This document shows, in pieces, positions 8,693 through 17,825 of a stretch of 64,000 nucleotides of DNA. A program made the translations under genes and the position numbers. How positions within the stretch are numbered: the first letter of the stretch is position 1; each line of letters opens with the position of its first letter. The DNA comes from a bacterium M00.F.Ca.ET.205.01.1.1 (GTDB lineage: Bacteria; Pseudomonadota; Alphaproteobacteria; Rhizobiales; Rhizobiaceae): assembly GCA_004791255.1 (NCBI GenBank), contig SRUQ01000011.1, positions 132,578 to 196,577 of the forward strand. The letters run 5' to 3'. Below the pieces are notes generated by a model, which saw only the letters and a program-made list of their open reading frames with translations, searched no databases and was not told the origin of the DNA.

Positions 8693-9255
8693 CGACGATG
8701 GAAACGCTGCAAGACATTGAAGTCACGGTGACGTTTCTCGAAATGCATGCGCCCCCGGCCGCGTCGCCGCCAGTGCCCTACAACCGCCAGGTCGCGCTCT
8801 TGAAGACCAGGGACATTCCCTTGCATTTCTATCGGTACCTGATGGATCGGGTGGGGCGCAAATGGCATTGGGTCAATGTGCTGAGGCTGGACGATGACGA
8901 GCTTGCAGCCGGCATTCATCGGGAGGATCGCGATATCAGGGTGCTCTATCTTGACGGCGCACCGGCGGGTTTCTTCGATCTCAAGCCGCATCTGCCCGAC
9001 GAAGTCGAACTCGCCTATTTCGGCATGATGGAACATGCGACGGGCCTCGGTCTCGGCCGCTGGTTCCTCGGCTCGGCGATTGCCGCCGCGTGGTCGTACG
9101 GCCCAAAACAGGTAACAGTGCAGACCTGCACGCTCGACCATCCCGCTGCTCTGCCTCTTTACCAGAAGCTCGGTTTCAGGCCGGTGGCGCAGAAGAAGGA
9201 GACCGTGCGGCCGCTGCCATTCCTCGAGCGTTCCGCCAGCGTGATGCGACCGTGA
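8689..9255 (+). CDS. GNAT family N-acetyltransferase
   Basis: Protein of 188 residues with a GNAT core. The acetyl-CoA binding region is GLGLGRWFLGSAIAAAW, preceded by the ELAYFGM strand and followed by ALPLYQKLGFRPV, the typical final beta-alpha segment. It overlaps sseA by four bases and should be translated with it. ATG 8689 is used; ATG 8698 is an alternative three codons later. The acceptor is unknown. Confidence 0.85.
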   Translation: MTTMETLQDIEVTVTFLEMHAPPAASPPVPYNRQVALLKTRDIPLHFYRYLMDRVGRKWHWVNVLRLDDDELAAGIHREDRDIRVLYLDGAPAGFFDLKPHLPDEVELAYFGMMEHATGLGLGRWFLGSAIAAAWSYGPKQVTVQTCTLDHPAALPLYQKLGFRPVAQKKETVRPLPFLERSASVMRP

Positions 9256-9451
9256 CGTCGCGGCTTCGAAATCATTCGCCGATCCGTCGGAATGGTCTAT
9301 TCAATTAGCCGGCTTCGTATGAACCTAGGCAACTTGGCCACGCTTGACGAGATCGATCGCAGGGTGGACCGGTCTTCGTACTTGGCAGGAATCGGGTGGG
9401 AATTGGCGGCGTGGACCCATAATTTCCGGTCAACCCCACCGGAGATTCACC

Positions 9452-9919
9452 ATGACCATTCAGTTCAAAGCGCTGCCGACCGAAGATGTCAGGCCCCTGC
9501 AGCGCGGCGGCCCTGACGCCTATGGAAACAAGCCCGAACGCAGGATTTCCGACGGCGATGGTATGCCTTGCCGTCATTGCCTGAGGAACATCGCCGACGG
9601 TGACGCCTACCTCGTTCTGGCCTATCGGCCGTTCCCCGATCTTCAACCCTATGCCGAAACCGGCCCGATATTCCTGCATGCGCAGGAATGCGATCGCGCA
9701 GCGGAAACAGAAGCGGTTCCCGAGATTCTCGAAAGTCCCGATTACATCGTGCGCGGCTATGGCCGCGACAACCGCATCGTCTACGGCAGTGGCGGCGTCA
9801 TCGCGACCGATGCGATCACCGGGCGCGCCGAGACTTTGTTCGAGAATGACGACATCGCCTATGTCCATGTCCGCTCGGCACGCAACAATTGCTACCAATG
9901 CCGGATCGAACGCGCCTGA
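9452..9919 (+). CDS. DUF1203 domain-containing protein
   Basis: Protein of 155 residues. It has the pattern of the DUF1203 family: RRISDGDGMPCRHCLRNI near residues 30-47, AYRPFPDLQPYAETGPIFLH, and a C-terminal CYQC pair. The Cys pairs suggest metal or redox chemistry, but the function is unknown. The ATG at 9452 lies close after GGAGATTCACC. The 196 bases before it contain no recognisable gene. Confidence 0.8.
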   Translation: MTIQFKALPTEDVRPLQRGGPDAYGNKPERRISDGDGMPCRHCLRNIADGDAYLVLAYRPFPDLQPYAETGPIFLHAQECDRAAETEAVPEILESPDYIVRGYGRDNRIVYGSGGVIATDAITGRAETLFENDDIAYVHVRSARNNCYQCRIERA

Positions 9920-10042
9920 CCGGACGAACCTTTCCGGCTCACGAAACGGCTGTCGTACTCCCGTCGCATTGATGCGCTAGAAAGCGATTGTCGATTGATT
10001 TGCCGACCGCGGATGGACCGGCGGCACATCTCGATATCGAGG

Positions 10043-10069
10043 AAGCGGGGCTTTGGCTCCGCTTTTTTG
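10043..10069 (+). terminator. Rho-independent terminator, plus strand
   Basis: Eight-base stem AGCGGGGC/GCTCCGCT (one G-T pair) with a TTTG loop, followed by a run of six T. It lies 124 bases after the DUF1203 stop, far for a simple gene end, so it could also end a small RNA. Confidence 0.7.
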
Positions 10070-10091
10070 TTGTCTGCACTGCTGAGCCAAG

Positions 10092-10119
10092 AAAAAACCC
10101 GCCGGAATGAACCGGCGGG
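10092..10119 (-). terminator. Rho-independent terminator of ald
   Basis: Read on the minus strand: perfect eight-base stem CCCGCCGG/CCGGCGGG with a six-base loop, followed by TTTTTT. It begins 30 bases after the ald stop. Confidence 0.85.
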
Positions 10120-10148
10120 CTGACGGAGGAAGCTGTGTTCAGGTCAGA

Positions 10149-11264
10149 TCAGGCGGCGAGCACAGCCTTTGGCTCGACCAGTTCGTAGCCGAGCGCGTCG
10201 GCGACCGCGCGGTTGGTGATCTTGCCCTTGTGGACGTTGAGGCCGTTGCGCAGGTGATGGTCGTCGACCAGCGCCTTCAGGCCCTTGTCGGCGAGCTGCA
10301 GTCCATGGTGGAGGGTCGCGTTGTTGAGCGCATGCGCCGACGTTACCGGTACGGCGCCTGGCATGTTGGCGACGCAATAGTGGATGACGCCGTCGACCTC
10401 GTAGGTTGGCTCGGCATGGGTGGTCGCGTGCGAAGTCTCGAAGCAGCCGCCCTGGTCGATGGCGACGTCGACCAGCACCGCGCCCTTCTTCATGCCCGAG
10501 AGCATTTCGCGCGAGACCAGCTTCGGCGCCGCCGCGCCCGGGATCAGTACTGCGCCGACGATGATATCGGCCGAGAAGCACTCTTCCTCGAGCGCCTCAA
10601 CGGTGGAGTAGCGGGTGTGGACGCGACCGGCGAAGAGATCGTCGAGCTGCCGCAGGCGCGGGATCGAGCGGTCGATGATAGTGACGTCGGCGCCAAGGCC
10701 GGCCGCCATGCGGGCGGCATGCAGGCCGACGACACCGCCGCCGAGCACTGTGACCTTGCCGGGCAGCACGCCGGGCACGCCGCCGAGCAGCACGCCGCGA
10801 CCGCCATTGGCCTTTTGCAGCGCCGTGGCGCCGGCCTGGATCGACAGGCGGCCGGCGACTTCCGACATCGGCGCCAGCAGCGGCAGGCCGCCACGGTCGT
10901 CGGTCACGGTCTCATACGCGATCGCGGTGACGCCCGAAGCCAGCAGGCCCTTGGTCTGCTCCGGATCCGGAGCCAGGTGCAAGTAGGTGTAGAGGATCTG
11001 GCCGTCGCGAAGCTGCACCCACTCGTTGGGCTGCGGCTCCTTGACCTTGACGATCATGTCCGACTTGGCGAACACGTCGGCCGCCGTCTTGGCGATGGTG
11101 GCGCCGGCGGCGCGATAGGCATTGTCGTCGGCGCCAATGCCGGCACCGGCGCCGGTCTCGACCAGCACTTCGTGGCCATGGGCGACATATTCGCGGACGG
11201 CGCCGGGCGTGAGGCCGACGCGGTATTCGTGGTTCTTGATTTCCTTGGGGCAGCCGACGCGCAT
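10149..11264 (-). CDS. ald: alanine dehydrogenase
   Basis: Enzyme of 371 residues that interconverts L-alanine and pyruvate plus ammonia with NAD. Visible signatures are KVKEPQ (substrate Lys), YLHLAPD (catalytic His) and the dinucleotide loop GGGVVGLHAARMA near 173-185. The length matches the family. It is divergent from an Lrp-type regulator across 157 bases, the standard ald/aldR arrangement in rhizobia, which predicts alanine-responsive induction. A strong terminator follows. Confidence 0.95.
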   Translation of the reverse strand: MRVGCPKEIKNHEYRVGLTPGAVREYVAHGHEVLVETGAGAGIGADDNAYRAAGATIAKTAADVFAKSDMIVKVKEPQPNEWVQLRDGQILYTYLHLAPDPEQTKGLLASGVTAIAYETVTDDRGGLPLLAPMSEVAGRLSIQAGATALQKANGGRGVLLGGVPGVLPGKVTVLGGGVVGLHAARMAAGLGADVTIIDRSIPRLRQLDDLFAGRVHTRYSTVEALEEECFSADIIVGAVLIPGAAAPKLVSREMLSGMKKGAVLVDVAIDQGGCFETSHATTHAEPTYEVDGVIHYCVANMPGAVPVTSAHALNNATLHHGLQLADKGLKALVDDHHLRNGLNVHKGKITNRAVADALGYELVEPKAVLAA

Positions 11265-11400
11265 GTTCTTCTCCTGATCCGGCCCTTTTGGGCTCGTTTC
11301 CCTGTATGGCTGTAGTGAACCATGAATCGCTGTGCAGGTGTTTGCGAATGCGCTTGCGCGAGCACGTGCGTTTCGCTAATCGTTGCGTGAAATCACTGGA

Positions 11401-11421
11401 TATTCGCAGGATTCACGAATA
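11401..11421. promoter_or_regulatory. inverted repeat, candidate Lrp/AldR operator
   Basis: Perfect palindrome TATTCG-N9-CGAATA ending one base before the ATG of the Lrp-type regulator, in the ald/aldR divergent region. Its position suits autorepression and shared control; binding is inferred. Confidence 0.45.
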
Positions 11422-11895
11422 ATGCCGCTCGACAGGATTGATATCGCCATTCTCGAGGCTTTGCAGAAGGATGGGCGGATACCCAATGCGGCCCTTGCCG
11501 AGAGGGTCGGCCTGTCGCAGTCGGCCTGCTCGCGCAGGCTCGACAATCTGGAGAAGTCCGGAACCATCCGTGGCTATCATGCGCGCCTCTCCAACGCCGC
11601 GCTCGGCCATCAGATGACTGCGATCGTCCACATATCGCTGTCGGGTCAGTTCGAAAAGACGCTGTCGGATTTCGAAGCGGCGATCAAGCGGTGCCCGAAC
11701 GTGCTGTCCTGCCACCTGATGTCCGGCGAATACGATTACATCCTGCGCATCGCAGCCAAGGATCTCGTCGATTACGAGCGAATCCATAAGGAATGGCTTT
11801 CAGCTATGCCGCATGTGACCAAGATCAACTCGTCCTTTGCCTTGCGCGAGATCGTCGACCGGACCGCAATGGGGATGAAGCCGGAAATGGCATAG
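11422..11895 (+). CDS. aldR: Lrp/AsnC family regulator, probable AldR
   Basis: Protein of 157 residues. An N-terminal winged helix-turn-helix (LDRIDIAILEALQKDGRI, then LAERVGLSQSACSRRLDNLE) precedes a RAM/ACT effector domain from about residue 60. The start is the ATG at 11422; a TTG at 11383 would add 13 residues over the operator palindrome. It is divergent from ald, where AldR-type proteins activate ald in response to alanine. The specific name rests on this context. Confidence 0.85.
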   Translation: MPLDRIDIAILEALQKDGRIPNAALAERVGLSQSACSRRLDNLEKSGTIRGYHARLSNAALGHQMTAIVHISLSGQFEKTLSDFEAAIKRCPNVLSCHLMSGEYDYILRIAAKDLVDYERIHKEWLSAMPHVTKINSSFALREIVDRTAMGMKPEMA

Positions 11896-11944
11896 CCTAG
11901 TCGATATTCAGGCGATGCCGACCTGACCTGAATCTCAGCACAGA

Positions 11945-12604
11945 CTAGATTGAGTAGGCCTCGGTGACCAATCGATCCATCGGGATGTCGTGCGGCTGCG
12001 GATAGATGGTGGCGATGCGCTGCAGTCCGTAGCCGACGCCGATGACCAGCGGCTTGAAAGGCATGGCGGCCAGCGTGCGGTCGAAGAAGCCGCCGCCATA
12101 ACCCAGCCGGTAGTTCGAGGGATCGATGCCGACGATCGGCGAGATGACGATATCCGGCAGCACCGGATCGCCCTCAGCCGGGATCGGGATGTTCCAGACG
12201 CCCTTTTCCAGACGGTCGCCCGGTTTGTAGGCGCGGAAGATCAGCGGTTGTCCCTTCTCGATGACGATCGGCAGCGCGGTGCGGCCGCCGCGTTCGTTGA
12301 TCGAGGCCATCCAGGGCCGCAGATCCGGCTCGCCGCGAAACGGCCAGTAGAGGCTCACCATGCGGCCGGCAATCTCGCCGATGACCGCGTCCAGGCCTTC
12401 CGCAATGCGTTGCGACATCACCGTTCGCGCATCCGCCGAAACGGCAAGGCGGGCAGCGATCAATCGCTCACGCTCGCCTTTGCGCCAGCGCCGCACATCG
12501 CTCCAGTCGGACAACGGGGCCTGAAAGGCAGGGTCGAGTTCATGCAGGAAGCAGGGCGGCGAGGCATATTGCGCCGGGCCTTGCTCGTCACGATCGTTAG
12601 CCAT
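11945..12604 (-). CDS. 5-formyltetrahydrofolate cyclo-ligase
   Basis: Protein of 219 residues. The conserved C-terminal motif LGYGGGFFDRTLA binds the nucleotide/folate site, and the RWRKGERERLIAARL segment near residue 40 is typical. It converts 5-formyl-THF to 5,10-methenyl-THF with ATP. The first 30 residues are an extension relative to the core family, so a later start is possible. The gene is divergent from the NADH dehydrogenase gene; the 168 bases between do not look like the 6S RNA often found beside this gene. Confidence 0.88.
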   Translation of the reverse strand: MANDRDEQGPAQYASPPCFLHELDPAFQAPLSDWSDVRRWRKGERERLIAARLAVSADARTVMSQRIAEGLDAVIGEIAGRMVSLYWPFRGEPDLRPWMASINERGGRTALPIVIEKGQPLIFRAYKPGDRLEKGVWNIPIPAEGDPVLPDIVISPIVGIDPSNYRLGYGGGFFDRTLAAMPFKPLVIGVGYGLQRIATIYPQPHDIPMDRLVTEAYSI

Positions 12605-12772
12605 GCTTCACCTCATGCCAGTTCCGATCAGGACTATACATCTCGCAAGGGACGCGACATGCGCATTCACGACGCACAGTGACGAGTCTCAGGCAAGGGC
12701 AGCATGCGTTGCTGCAGTGCACAAAAATACCTATATTCATTGCAGGCGGCCTTGCTTGCGAAGGTGAATGGG

Positions 12773-14038
12773 ATGACTGAAGCCAGCCACGATGTCGTCA
12801 TTGTCGGGGCGGGGTTCGGGGGGCTCGAACTGGTGCGCGGCCTTGCCGGCGCGCCGGTGCGCATCACCATGATCGACAAGCGCAACCACCATCTGTTCCA
12901 GCCGCTGCTCTATCAGGTGGCGACGACCGCGCTGGCAACGTCGGAGGTCGCGTGGCCGGTTCGCCATCTCCTGCGCAGACGCAAGGACGTGACAACCTTG
13001 CTCGCCAATGTCGCCGGTGTCGATCGTGCCGGCAAGCGCGTGCTGCTCGACGATGGCAGCGCGGTTGCCTACGACACGCTGGTGCTGGCGACCGGTGCGC
13101 GCCACGCCTATTTCGGCCATGACGAATGGGAACCGTTCGCCCCCGGGCTAAAAACGCTTGAGGACGCCACCACGATCAGGCGCAAGATCCTTCTGGCTTT
13201 CGAACAGGCGGAGCGCGAAACCGATCCCGCCAGGCGCCAGGCGCTGCTGACGATCGCGATCATCGGCGGCGGTCCGACCGGCGTGGAACTCGCCGGCACA
13301 ATCGCCGAACTGGCACATGACACCCTGCGCGGCGAGTTCCGCAACATCGATACGCGCCAGACGCGTGTCGTGCTGATCGAAGCTGGCGAACGCATTCTGG
13401 CCAATTTCGCGCAAAAGCTATCGGCCTATGCCAGAAGCGCGCTCGAACGTCTTGGCGTGACAATCGAGCTTGGCCGGGCCGTCACGCTGTGCGACGCCGA
13501 TGGCGTGGTCTTTGGCGGCACGCGACTGCCGGCCAGGACGATCCTGTGGGCCGCCGGCGTTGCCTCGTCACCCGCCGCCGAATGGCTCGGTGCGGCAGCG
13601 GACAGGGCGGGCAGGGCGCTGGTCGAACCCGATCTCACCATAGCGGGAAGCCCTGAGGTCTTTGTCATCGGCGACGCCGCCCTCGTGTTGCGCCCCGATG
13701 GGCGGCCAGTGCCAGGTGTGGCGCCAGCAGCCAAGCAGCAGGGCCGGCATGTCGCCGCGACAATCAAGGCACGGCTTGCCGGCGGCATCGCCGCGCGCCC
13801 CTTCCACTACAAGCACGCCGGCGATCTGGCGACGATCGGCAAGCGGGCGGCCGCGATCGATTTCGGCTGGCTCAAGCTCACCGGCTGGCCGGCCTGGTGG
13901 CTGTGGGGGATAGCGCACATCTATTTCCTGATCGGCTTCCGCAATCGGCTTGCCGTCTCGCTAAGCTGGCTATGGATTTACGTGACGGGACAGCGCAGCT
14001 CGCGGCTGATCACGCAAGGCGACGACGACAAGACCTGA
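12773..14038 (+). CDS. ndh: type II NADH:quinone oxidoreductase (NDH-2 family)
   Basis: FAD-dependent dehydrogenase of 421 residues. The FAD loop is GAGFGG (12-17), the NADH loop GGGPTG (165-170) and the second FAD contact VIGDAA. The C-terminus is hydrophobic and Trp-rich (WPAWWLWGIAHIYFLIGF), which suits membrane association. It passes electrons from NADH to quinone without pumping protons. The ATG at 12773 follows AAGGTGAATGGG; the open frame from 12704 adds 23 residues that lack family character. Confidence 0.9.
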   Translation: MTEASHDVVIVGAGFGGLELVRGLAGAPVRITMIDKRNHHLFQPLLYQVATTALATSEVAWPVRHLLRRRKDVTTLLANVAGVDRAGKRVLLDDGSAVAYDTLVLATGARHAYFGHDEWEPFAPGLKTLEDATTIRRKILLAFEQAERETDPARRQALLTIAIIGGGPTGVELAGTIAELAHDTLRGEFRNIDTRQTRVVLIEAGERILANFAQKLSAYARSALERLGVTIELGRAVTLCDADGVVFGGTRLPARTILWAAGVASSPAAEWLGAAADRAGRALVEPDLTIAGSPEVFVIGDAALVLRPDGRPVPGVAPAAKQQGRHVAATIKARLAGGIAARPFHYKHAGDLATIGKRAAAIDFGWLKLTGWPAWWLWGIAHIYFLIGFRNRLAVSLSWLWIYVTGQRSSRLITQGDDDKT

Positions 14039-14178
14039 ACTCCCCACCCTGTTTCATCCGCCCGTCATCTGTTGCTGGTCGACTGCGATGCGCGCGACTT
14101 CTTGAATAGACTCAAGGTGATTTCGGCGCGAAGTTGGCGGCGGGGCAGGGCTTGTCACGTCGTCGAAGAGGAGAAAAC

Positions 14179-16155
14179 ATGTCGCCACTGCTCCACCCCG
14201 TCTCCCGCCGCGGTTTTCTTGCCGGGGCCGCCACAGGGGCGCTCACCATGCTTCATCCTTTCTCCGCCCGAGCACAGGCCAACCAGGCGCATCTTCGCAT
14301 CATGGAGACCACCGATATCCATGTGAACGTGCTGCCCTATGACTACTACGCCGACAAAGCGAACGACACGATGGGCCTGTCACGGACGGCATCGCTGATC
14401 GACGCGGTGCGCAAGGAAGCCATCAATTCGATGCTGATCGACAATGGCGATCTGCTGCAGGGCAACCCGATGGGCGACTACATCGCCTATGAAAGAGGCC
14501 TGAAGGACGGTGACGTCCATCCGATCATGAAGGGCATGAACCTGCTCGGTTACGAGTGCTCGACGCTGGGCAACCATGAATTCAACTATGGCCTGTCGTT
14601 CCTCGACAAGGTGCTGGCCGGCGCCAATTTCCCCTTCGTCTGCGCCAACCTGATCCGCGGCACCGAGCTTGCCGCGAACCCGCGCGACGACAAGCTCTAC
14701 CTCAAGCCCTATGTGATCCTCGACAAGAAGATCAAGGACGGTTCGGGCGCCGAGCAGCCGATCAGGATCGGCATCATCGGCTTCGTGCCGCCGCAGGTCA
14801 TGGTCTGGGATCTCAAGAATCTCGAAGGCAACGTCAAGACGCGCGACATCGTCGAGGCGGCCAAGGCCTGGGTGCCGCAGATGAAGGAGGAAGGCGCCGA
14901 TATCGTCATCGCGCTCTCGCATTCCGGCATCGACGTCAAGCAGGGTGACATGATGGAGAACGCATCGTTCTTCGTCGCCGGCGTCGAGGGCATCGACGCC
15001 GTCTTCACCGGCCATCAGCATCTGGTGTTCCCCGGCAAGAAGGATTTCCAGTCGCTCGGCGGCGTCGATACGCAGAAGGGCACGCTGCAAGGCAAACCCG
15101 CCGTCATGGGCGGGTTCTGGGGCTCGCATATGGGCCTGATCGACCTGATGCTGGAGCGCGACGGATCCAAGTGGAAGGTGGTCTCGGCGACATCGGAGGC
15201 ACGGCCGATCTTCGAGCGCGTCGACAACAAGAACAAGCCGACCGTCCCGGACGATAAGCGCATCATTGCGGCGCTCGAACAGGACCATGAGGCGACGCTC
15301 GCCTATGTGCGCCGTCCCGTCGGCAAGACTTCGGCCCCGCTCTATTCCTATTTCGCGCTGGTCGCGGACGACCCGTCGGTCCAGGTCGTCAGCCAGGCGC
15401 AGAGCTGGTATCTGAAAGACATATTGAAGAGCACGCAGTGGAAGGACGTGCCGCTGCTGTCGGCGGCCGCGCCTTTCAAGGCGGGCGGGCGCAACGGCGC
15501 CGACTACTACACCGACGTGCCGGCGGGCGACATCGCCATCAAGAACGTCGCCGATCTCTATCTCTATCCGAATACGGTGCGGGCCGTCGAAATCACCGGT
15601 GCCGAGGTCAAGGAATGGCTGGAAATGTCAGCCGGCATCTTCAACAAGATTGAGGCGGGGAAAGCCGACCAGGCGCTGATCAACACCGATTTCCCATCCT
15701 ATAATTTCGATGTCATCGACGGCGTCACCTACAAAATAGACCTGTCGCAACCGCCGAAATACGATGCCAAAGGCGGGGTGGCGAATGTCGGCGCCAATCG
15801 CATCGCCGACTTGATGTTTCAGGGAAAATCAATTGATCCCAAACAGAAATTCGTCGTGGCGACGAACAATTACCGCGCCGGTGGTGGCGGCAATTTCCCT
15901 GACATCAACGCGTCCAAGATCATCTACGAGGCGCCGGACACCAACCGCGACGTCATCGTGTGCTACATCGTCAGCCAAGGCACCATCAACCCGTCGGCGG
16001 ACGACAACTGGTCGTTCGCGCCACTGCCCGGGACTAGCATCTTGTTCGAGACCGGCCCGAGAGCGAAGGATTTCATTGCCGAGGTGAAGTCGCTGAAGAT
16101 CGAGCCCGCGGGCGAAGGCGAGGCGGGGTTCGCGAAATATCGCATCCTGCTTTGA
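14179..16155 (+). CDS. cpdB: Tat-exported 2',3'-cyclic-nucleotide 2'-phosphodiesterase/3'-nucleotidase
   Basis: Periplasmic metallophosphoesterase of 658 residues. The twin-arginine signal SRRGFLAG is at residues 9-16, with cleavage near ARAQA. Metal motifs are TTDIHVN, DNGDLLQGN, GNHEFNYG, SHSG and GHQHLVFPG; the C-terminal half is a 5'-nucleotidase substrate domain. It salvages phosphate and nucleosides from external cyclic or 3'-nucleotides. The ATG at 14179 follows GAAGAGGAG. The Tat signal is unusual compared with the Sec-exported E. coli enzyme. Confidence 0.9.
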   Translation: MSPLLHPVSRRGFLAGAATGALTMLHPFSARAQANQAHLRIMETTDIHVNVLPYDYYADKANDTMGLSRTASLIDAVRKEAINSMLIDNGDLLQGNPMGDYIAYERGLKDGDVHPIMKGMNLLGYECSTLGNHEFNYGLSFLDKVLAGANFPFVCANLIRGTELAANPRDDKLYLKPYVILDKKIKDGSGAEQPIRIGIIGFVPPQVMVWDLKNLEGNVKTRDIVEAAKAWVPQMKEEGADIVIALSHSGIDVKQGDMMENASFFVAGVEGIDAVFTGHQHLVFPGKKDFQSLGGVDTQKGTLQGKPAVMGGFWGSHMGLIDLMLERDGSKWKVVSATSEARPIFERVDNKNKPTVPDDKRIIAALEQDHEATLAYVRRPVGKTSAPLYSYFALVADDPSVQVVSQAQSWYLKDILKSTQWKDVPLLSAAAPFKAGGRNGADYYTDVPAGDIAIKNVADLYLYPNTVRAVEITGAEVKEWLEMSAGIFNKIEAGKADQALINTDFPSYNFDVIDGVTYKIDLSQPPKYDAKGGVANVGANRIADLMFQGKSIDPKQKFVVATNNYRAGGGGNFPDINASKIIYEAPDTNRDVIVCYIVSQGTINPSADDNWSFAPLPGTSILFETGPRAKDFIAEVKSLKIEPAGEGEAGFAKYRILL

Positions 16156-16203
16156 GGCATCGAGCAAACGAGCGGGCTGACCCGGTCGTTTCCTCCGGGT
16201 TCC

Positions 16204-17460
16204 TCAAGCCTTGTAGACCACCTGGCGGACATCGATGTAGCTGGCGCGGAAGCCGGCTTCGCAATAGTGGAGATAGAACTCCCACAGCTTCTTGAAACGG
16301 TCGTCGAAGCCGAGCGGCACGATCTTCTCCCACGAGCCCCAGAAGCGTTGGCGCCACTCGGCGAGCGTGCGGGCGTAGTCCTCGGGGAAAACGCGTTCGC
16401 GCAGATGGGCAAGGCCGTGTGCGGCGCCCAGCGATTTCAGGATCGACGGCGTCGGCAGCATGCCGCCCGGAAAGACATAGCGCTGGATGAAATCCGGCCG
16501 GGCGCGATAGGTGTCGTAGGCGGCCTCGTTGATAGTGATGATCTGCAGGCCCGCCGTGCCGCCGGGCTTCAGGCAGGACTTCATCTTGGAGAAAAACACG
16601 GGCCAATATTTCTCGCCGACCGCCTCGAACATCTCGATCGAGGCGATGCGATCGTAAGTGCCTGTTTCGTCGCGATAGTCCTGCAGCTTGATGTCGACCT
16701 TGTCGGCTAGCCCGGCCTTCTGGATACGGGCCTTGGCGAAATCATGCTGCTCGCGGCTGATCGTCAGCCCGGTGACGCGGCAGCCGATTTCGCGCGCGGC
16801 GAATTCGGCGAAGCCACCCCAGCCGCAGCCGATTTCCAGCACATGATCCTTTCTGCCGATCCCGGTATCCCTTGCCAGTGCCCGGTACTTGGCAGCCTGG
16901 GCGCTTTCCAGGTCGTTGGCGCCGTTGGCGTAAAGCGCTGAGGAATAGGTCATGCTGGGGTCGAGCCATTCCTTGTAGAAGGCATTGCCGAGATCGTAGT
17001 GGGCCGAGATGTTGCGCTTCGAACCGGAGCGCGTGTTTTCATTGAACCAGTGGCGGATGCGCTGGACCGTATTGATCAGCCAGCTTGCCCCGCCGGCAAC
17101 CTTCTCGCCGAAGGCGGAGTTGACCACGAACAGCTCCAGGAAACTGGTCACGTCGGGGCTTTCCCAGTCGCCGTCCATGTAGGATTCGGCAACGCCGATC
17201 GTGCCGCCGGAAAAGGCGCGGCCGGGCAGGCGCCAGTTCTTCAGCACAAGCTCGGCATCAGGACCGGGCGCCTTGCCGCCGACCAGGACGGCACGGCCAT
17301 CCGGCATCCTGACCTTGAGCGAGCCGCGCGGCAGGTTCATCGCCGCCGACAGCACCATGCGTGCCTTGGCCGGCAGGCCCTTGACGATTTCGGCGAAATT
17401 GAACTCATCGAGCCTGACCGCGTCGCCCGGCGCCACGCCCGAATGTTCCTTGTAAGCCAT
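16204..17460 (-). CDS. cfa: cyclopropane-fatty-acyl-phospholipid synthase
   Basis: SAM-dependent enzyme of 418 residues that adds a methylene across double bonds of phospholipid acyl chains. The SAM loop GCGWGG is at 211-216, preceded by HYDLGNAFYKEWLDPSMTYS, diagnostic of Cfa-type methyltransferases. The ATG at 17460 follows AGGGG on the minus strand. The reading frame stays open 93 codons further upstream because it runs into a decayed DUF1365 gene; that part is not Cfa. Confidence 0.92.
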   Translation of the reverse strand: MAYKEHSGVAPGDAVRLDEFNFAEIVKGLPAKARMVLSAAMNLPRGSLKVRMPDGRAVLVGGKAPGPDAELVLKNWRLPGRAFSGGTIGVAESYMDGDWESPDVTSFLELFVVNSAFGEKVAGGASWLINTVQRIRHWFNENTRSGSKRNISAHYDLGNAFYKEWLDPSMTYSSALYANGANDLESAQAAKYRALARDTGIGRKDHVLEIGCGWGGFAEFAAREIGCRVTGLTISREQHDFAKARIQKAGLADKVDIKLQDYRDETGTYDRIASIEMFEAVGEKYWPVFFSKMKSCLKPGGTAGLQIITINEAAYDTYRARPDFIQRYVFPGGMLPTPSILKSLGAAHGLAHLRERVFPEDYARTLAEWRQRFWGSWEKIVPLGFDDRFKKLWEFYLHYCEAGFRASYIDVRQVVYKA

Positions 17461-17559
17461 CTCACGCCCCTGATTTCCGCCGCGCCGGCGCAATTGCCGG
17501 GCGACGGTCTCTTGGATCATTCGCCAGGTTCGAACGCCGATGCCTGATCCCGGCAGCTG

Positions 17560-17739
17560 ACCGGTTCCGCGATGGGCGGGCTCGAACGAAAGCGCGCGTC
17601 TTTTTAAACTGAGCTTCAGCGCTTCCCAGTGAATGCCCGCGACAATCTTCCACGTCATGAAGGGGAACTTCAAGAGGCAAGCCGCGAGCCGGGCTGTGCC
17701 AGGCAGGCGACTTTCGCCGGCAAAGGTCGCCGACGGCAA
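17560..17739 (-). pseudogene. C-terminal remnant of a DUF1365 protein
   Basis: Translating upstream of cfa in the same frame gives ATFAGES followed by LLKFPFMTWKIVAGIHWEAL, which matches the conserved end of DUF1365 proteins (remembered pattern: Pro-Leu-Met-Thr-x-Lys-Val-Ile-Ala-x-Ile-His-Trp-Glu-Ala-Leu). DUF1365 genes usually precede cfa in rhizobia. Here only about 60 residues survive, with no start or N-terminal part recognisable upstream, where a different small plus-strand gene begins at 17826. I read it as a deletion remnant. Confidence 0.6.
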
Positions 17740-17825
17740 CGGGTTGCCCTTTTGGGCTCGTAGGATCTGCGCTCGCGCGGCAAAACCTCTATGGCTGCAG
17801 CCGCGCTTGTGCGATAGGTTTAGCT

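Noticed and set aside
10107..11315. 402-residue frame antisense to ald
   Set aside because: A GC-rich shadow of ald; low-complexity Arg/Gly/Asp composition without any domain. The ald identity on the other strand is clear.
12605..12772. Possible 6S RNA beside the formyl-THF cyclo-ligase
   Set aside because: 6S RNA is often adjacent to this gene, but the 168 bases do not form the long bulged hairpin and the region is a divergent promoter.
17528..17545. GGTTCGAAC resembling a tRNA T-loop
   Set aside because: No acceptor, D or anticodon stems could be built around it.
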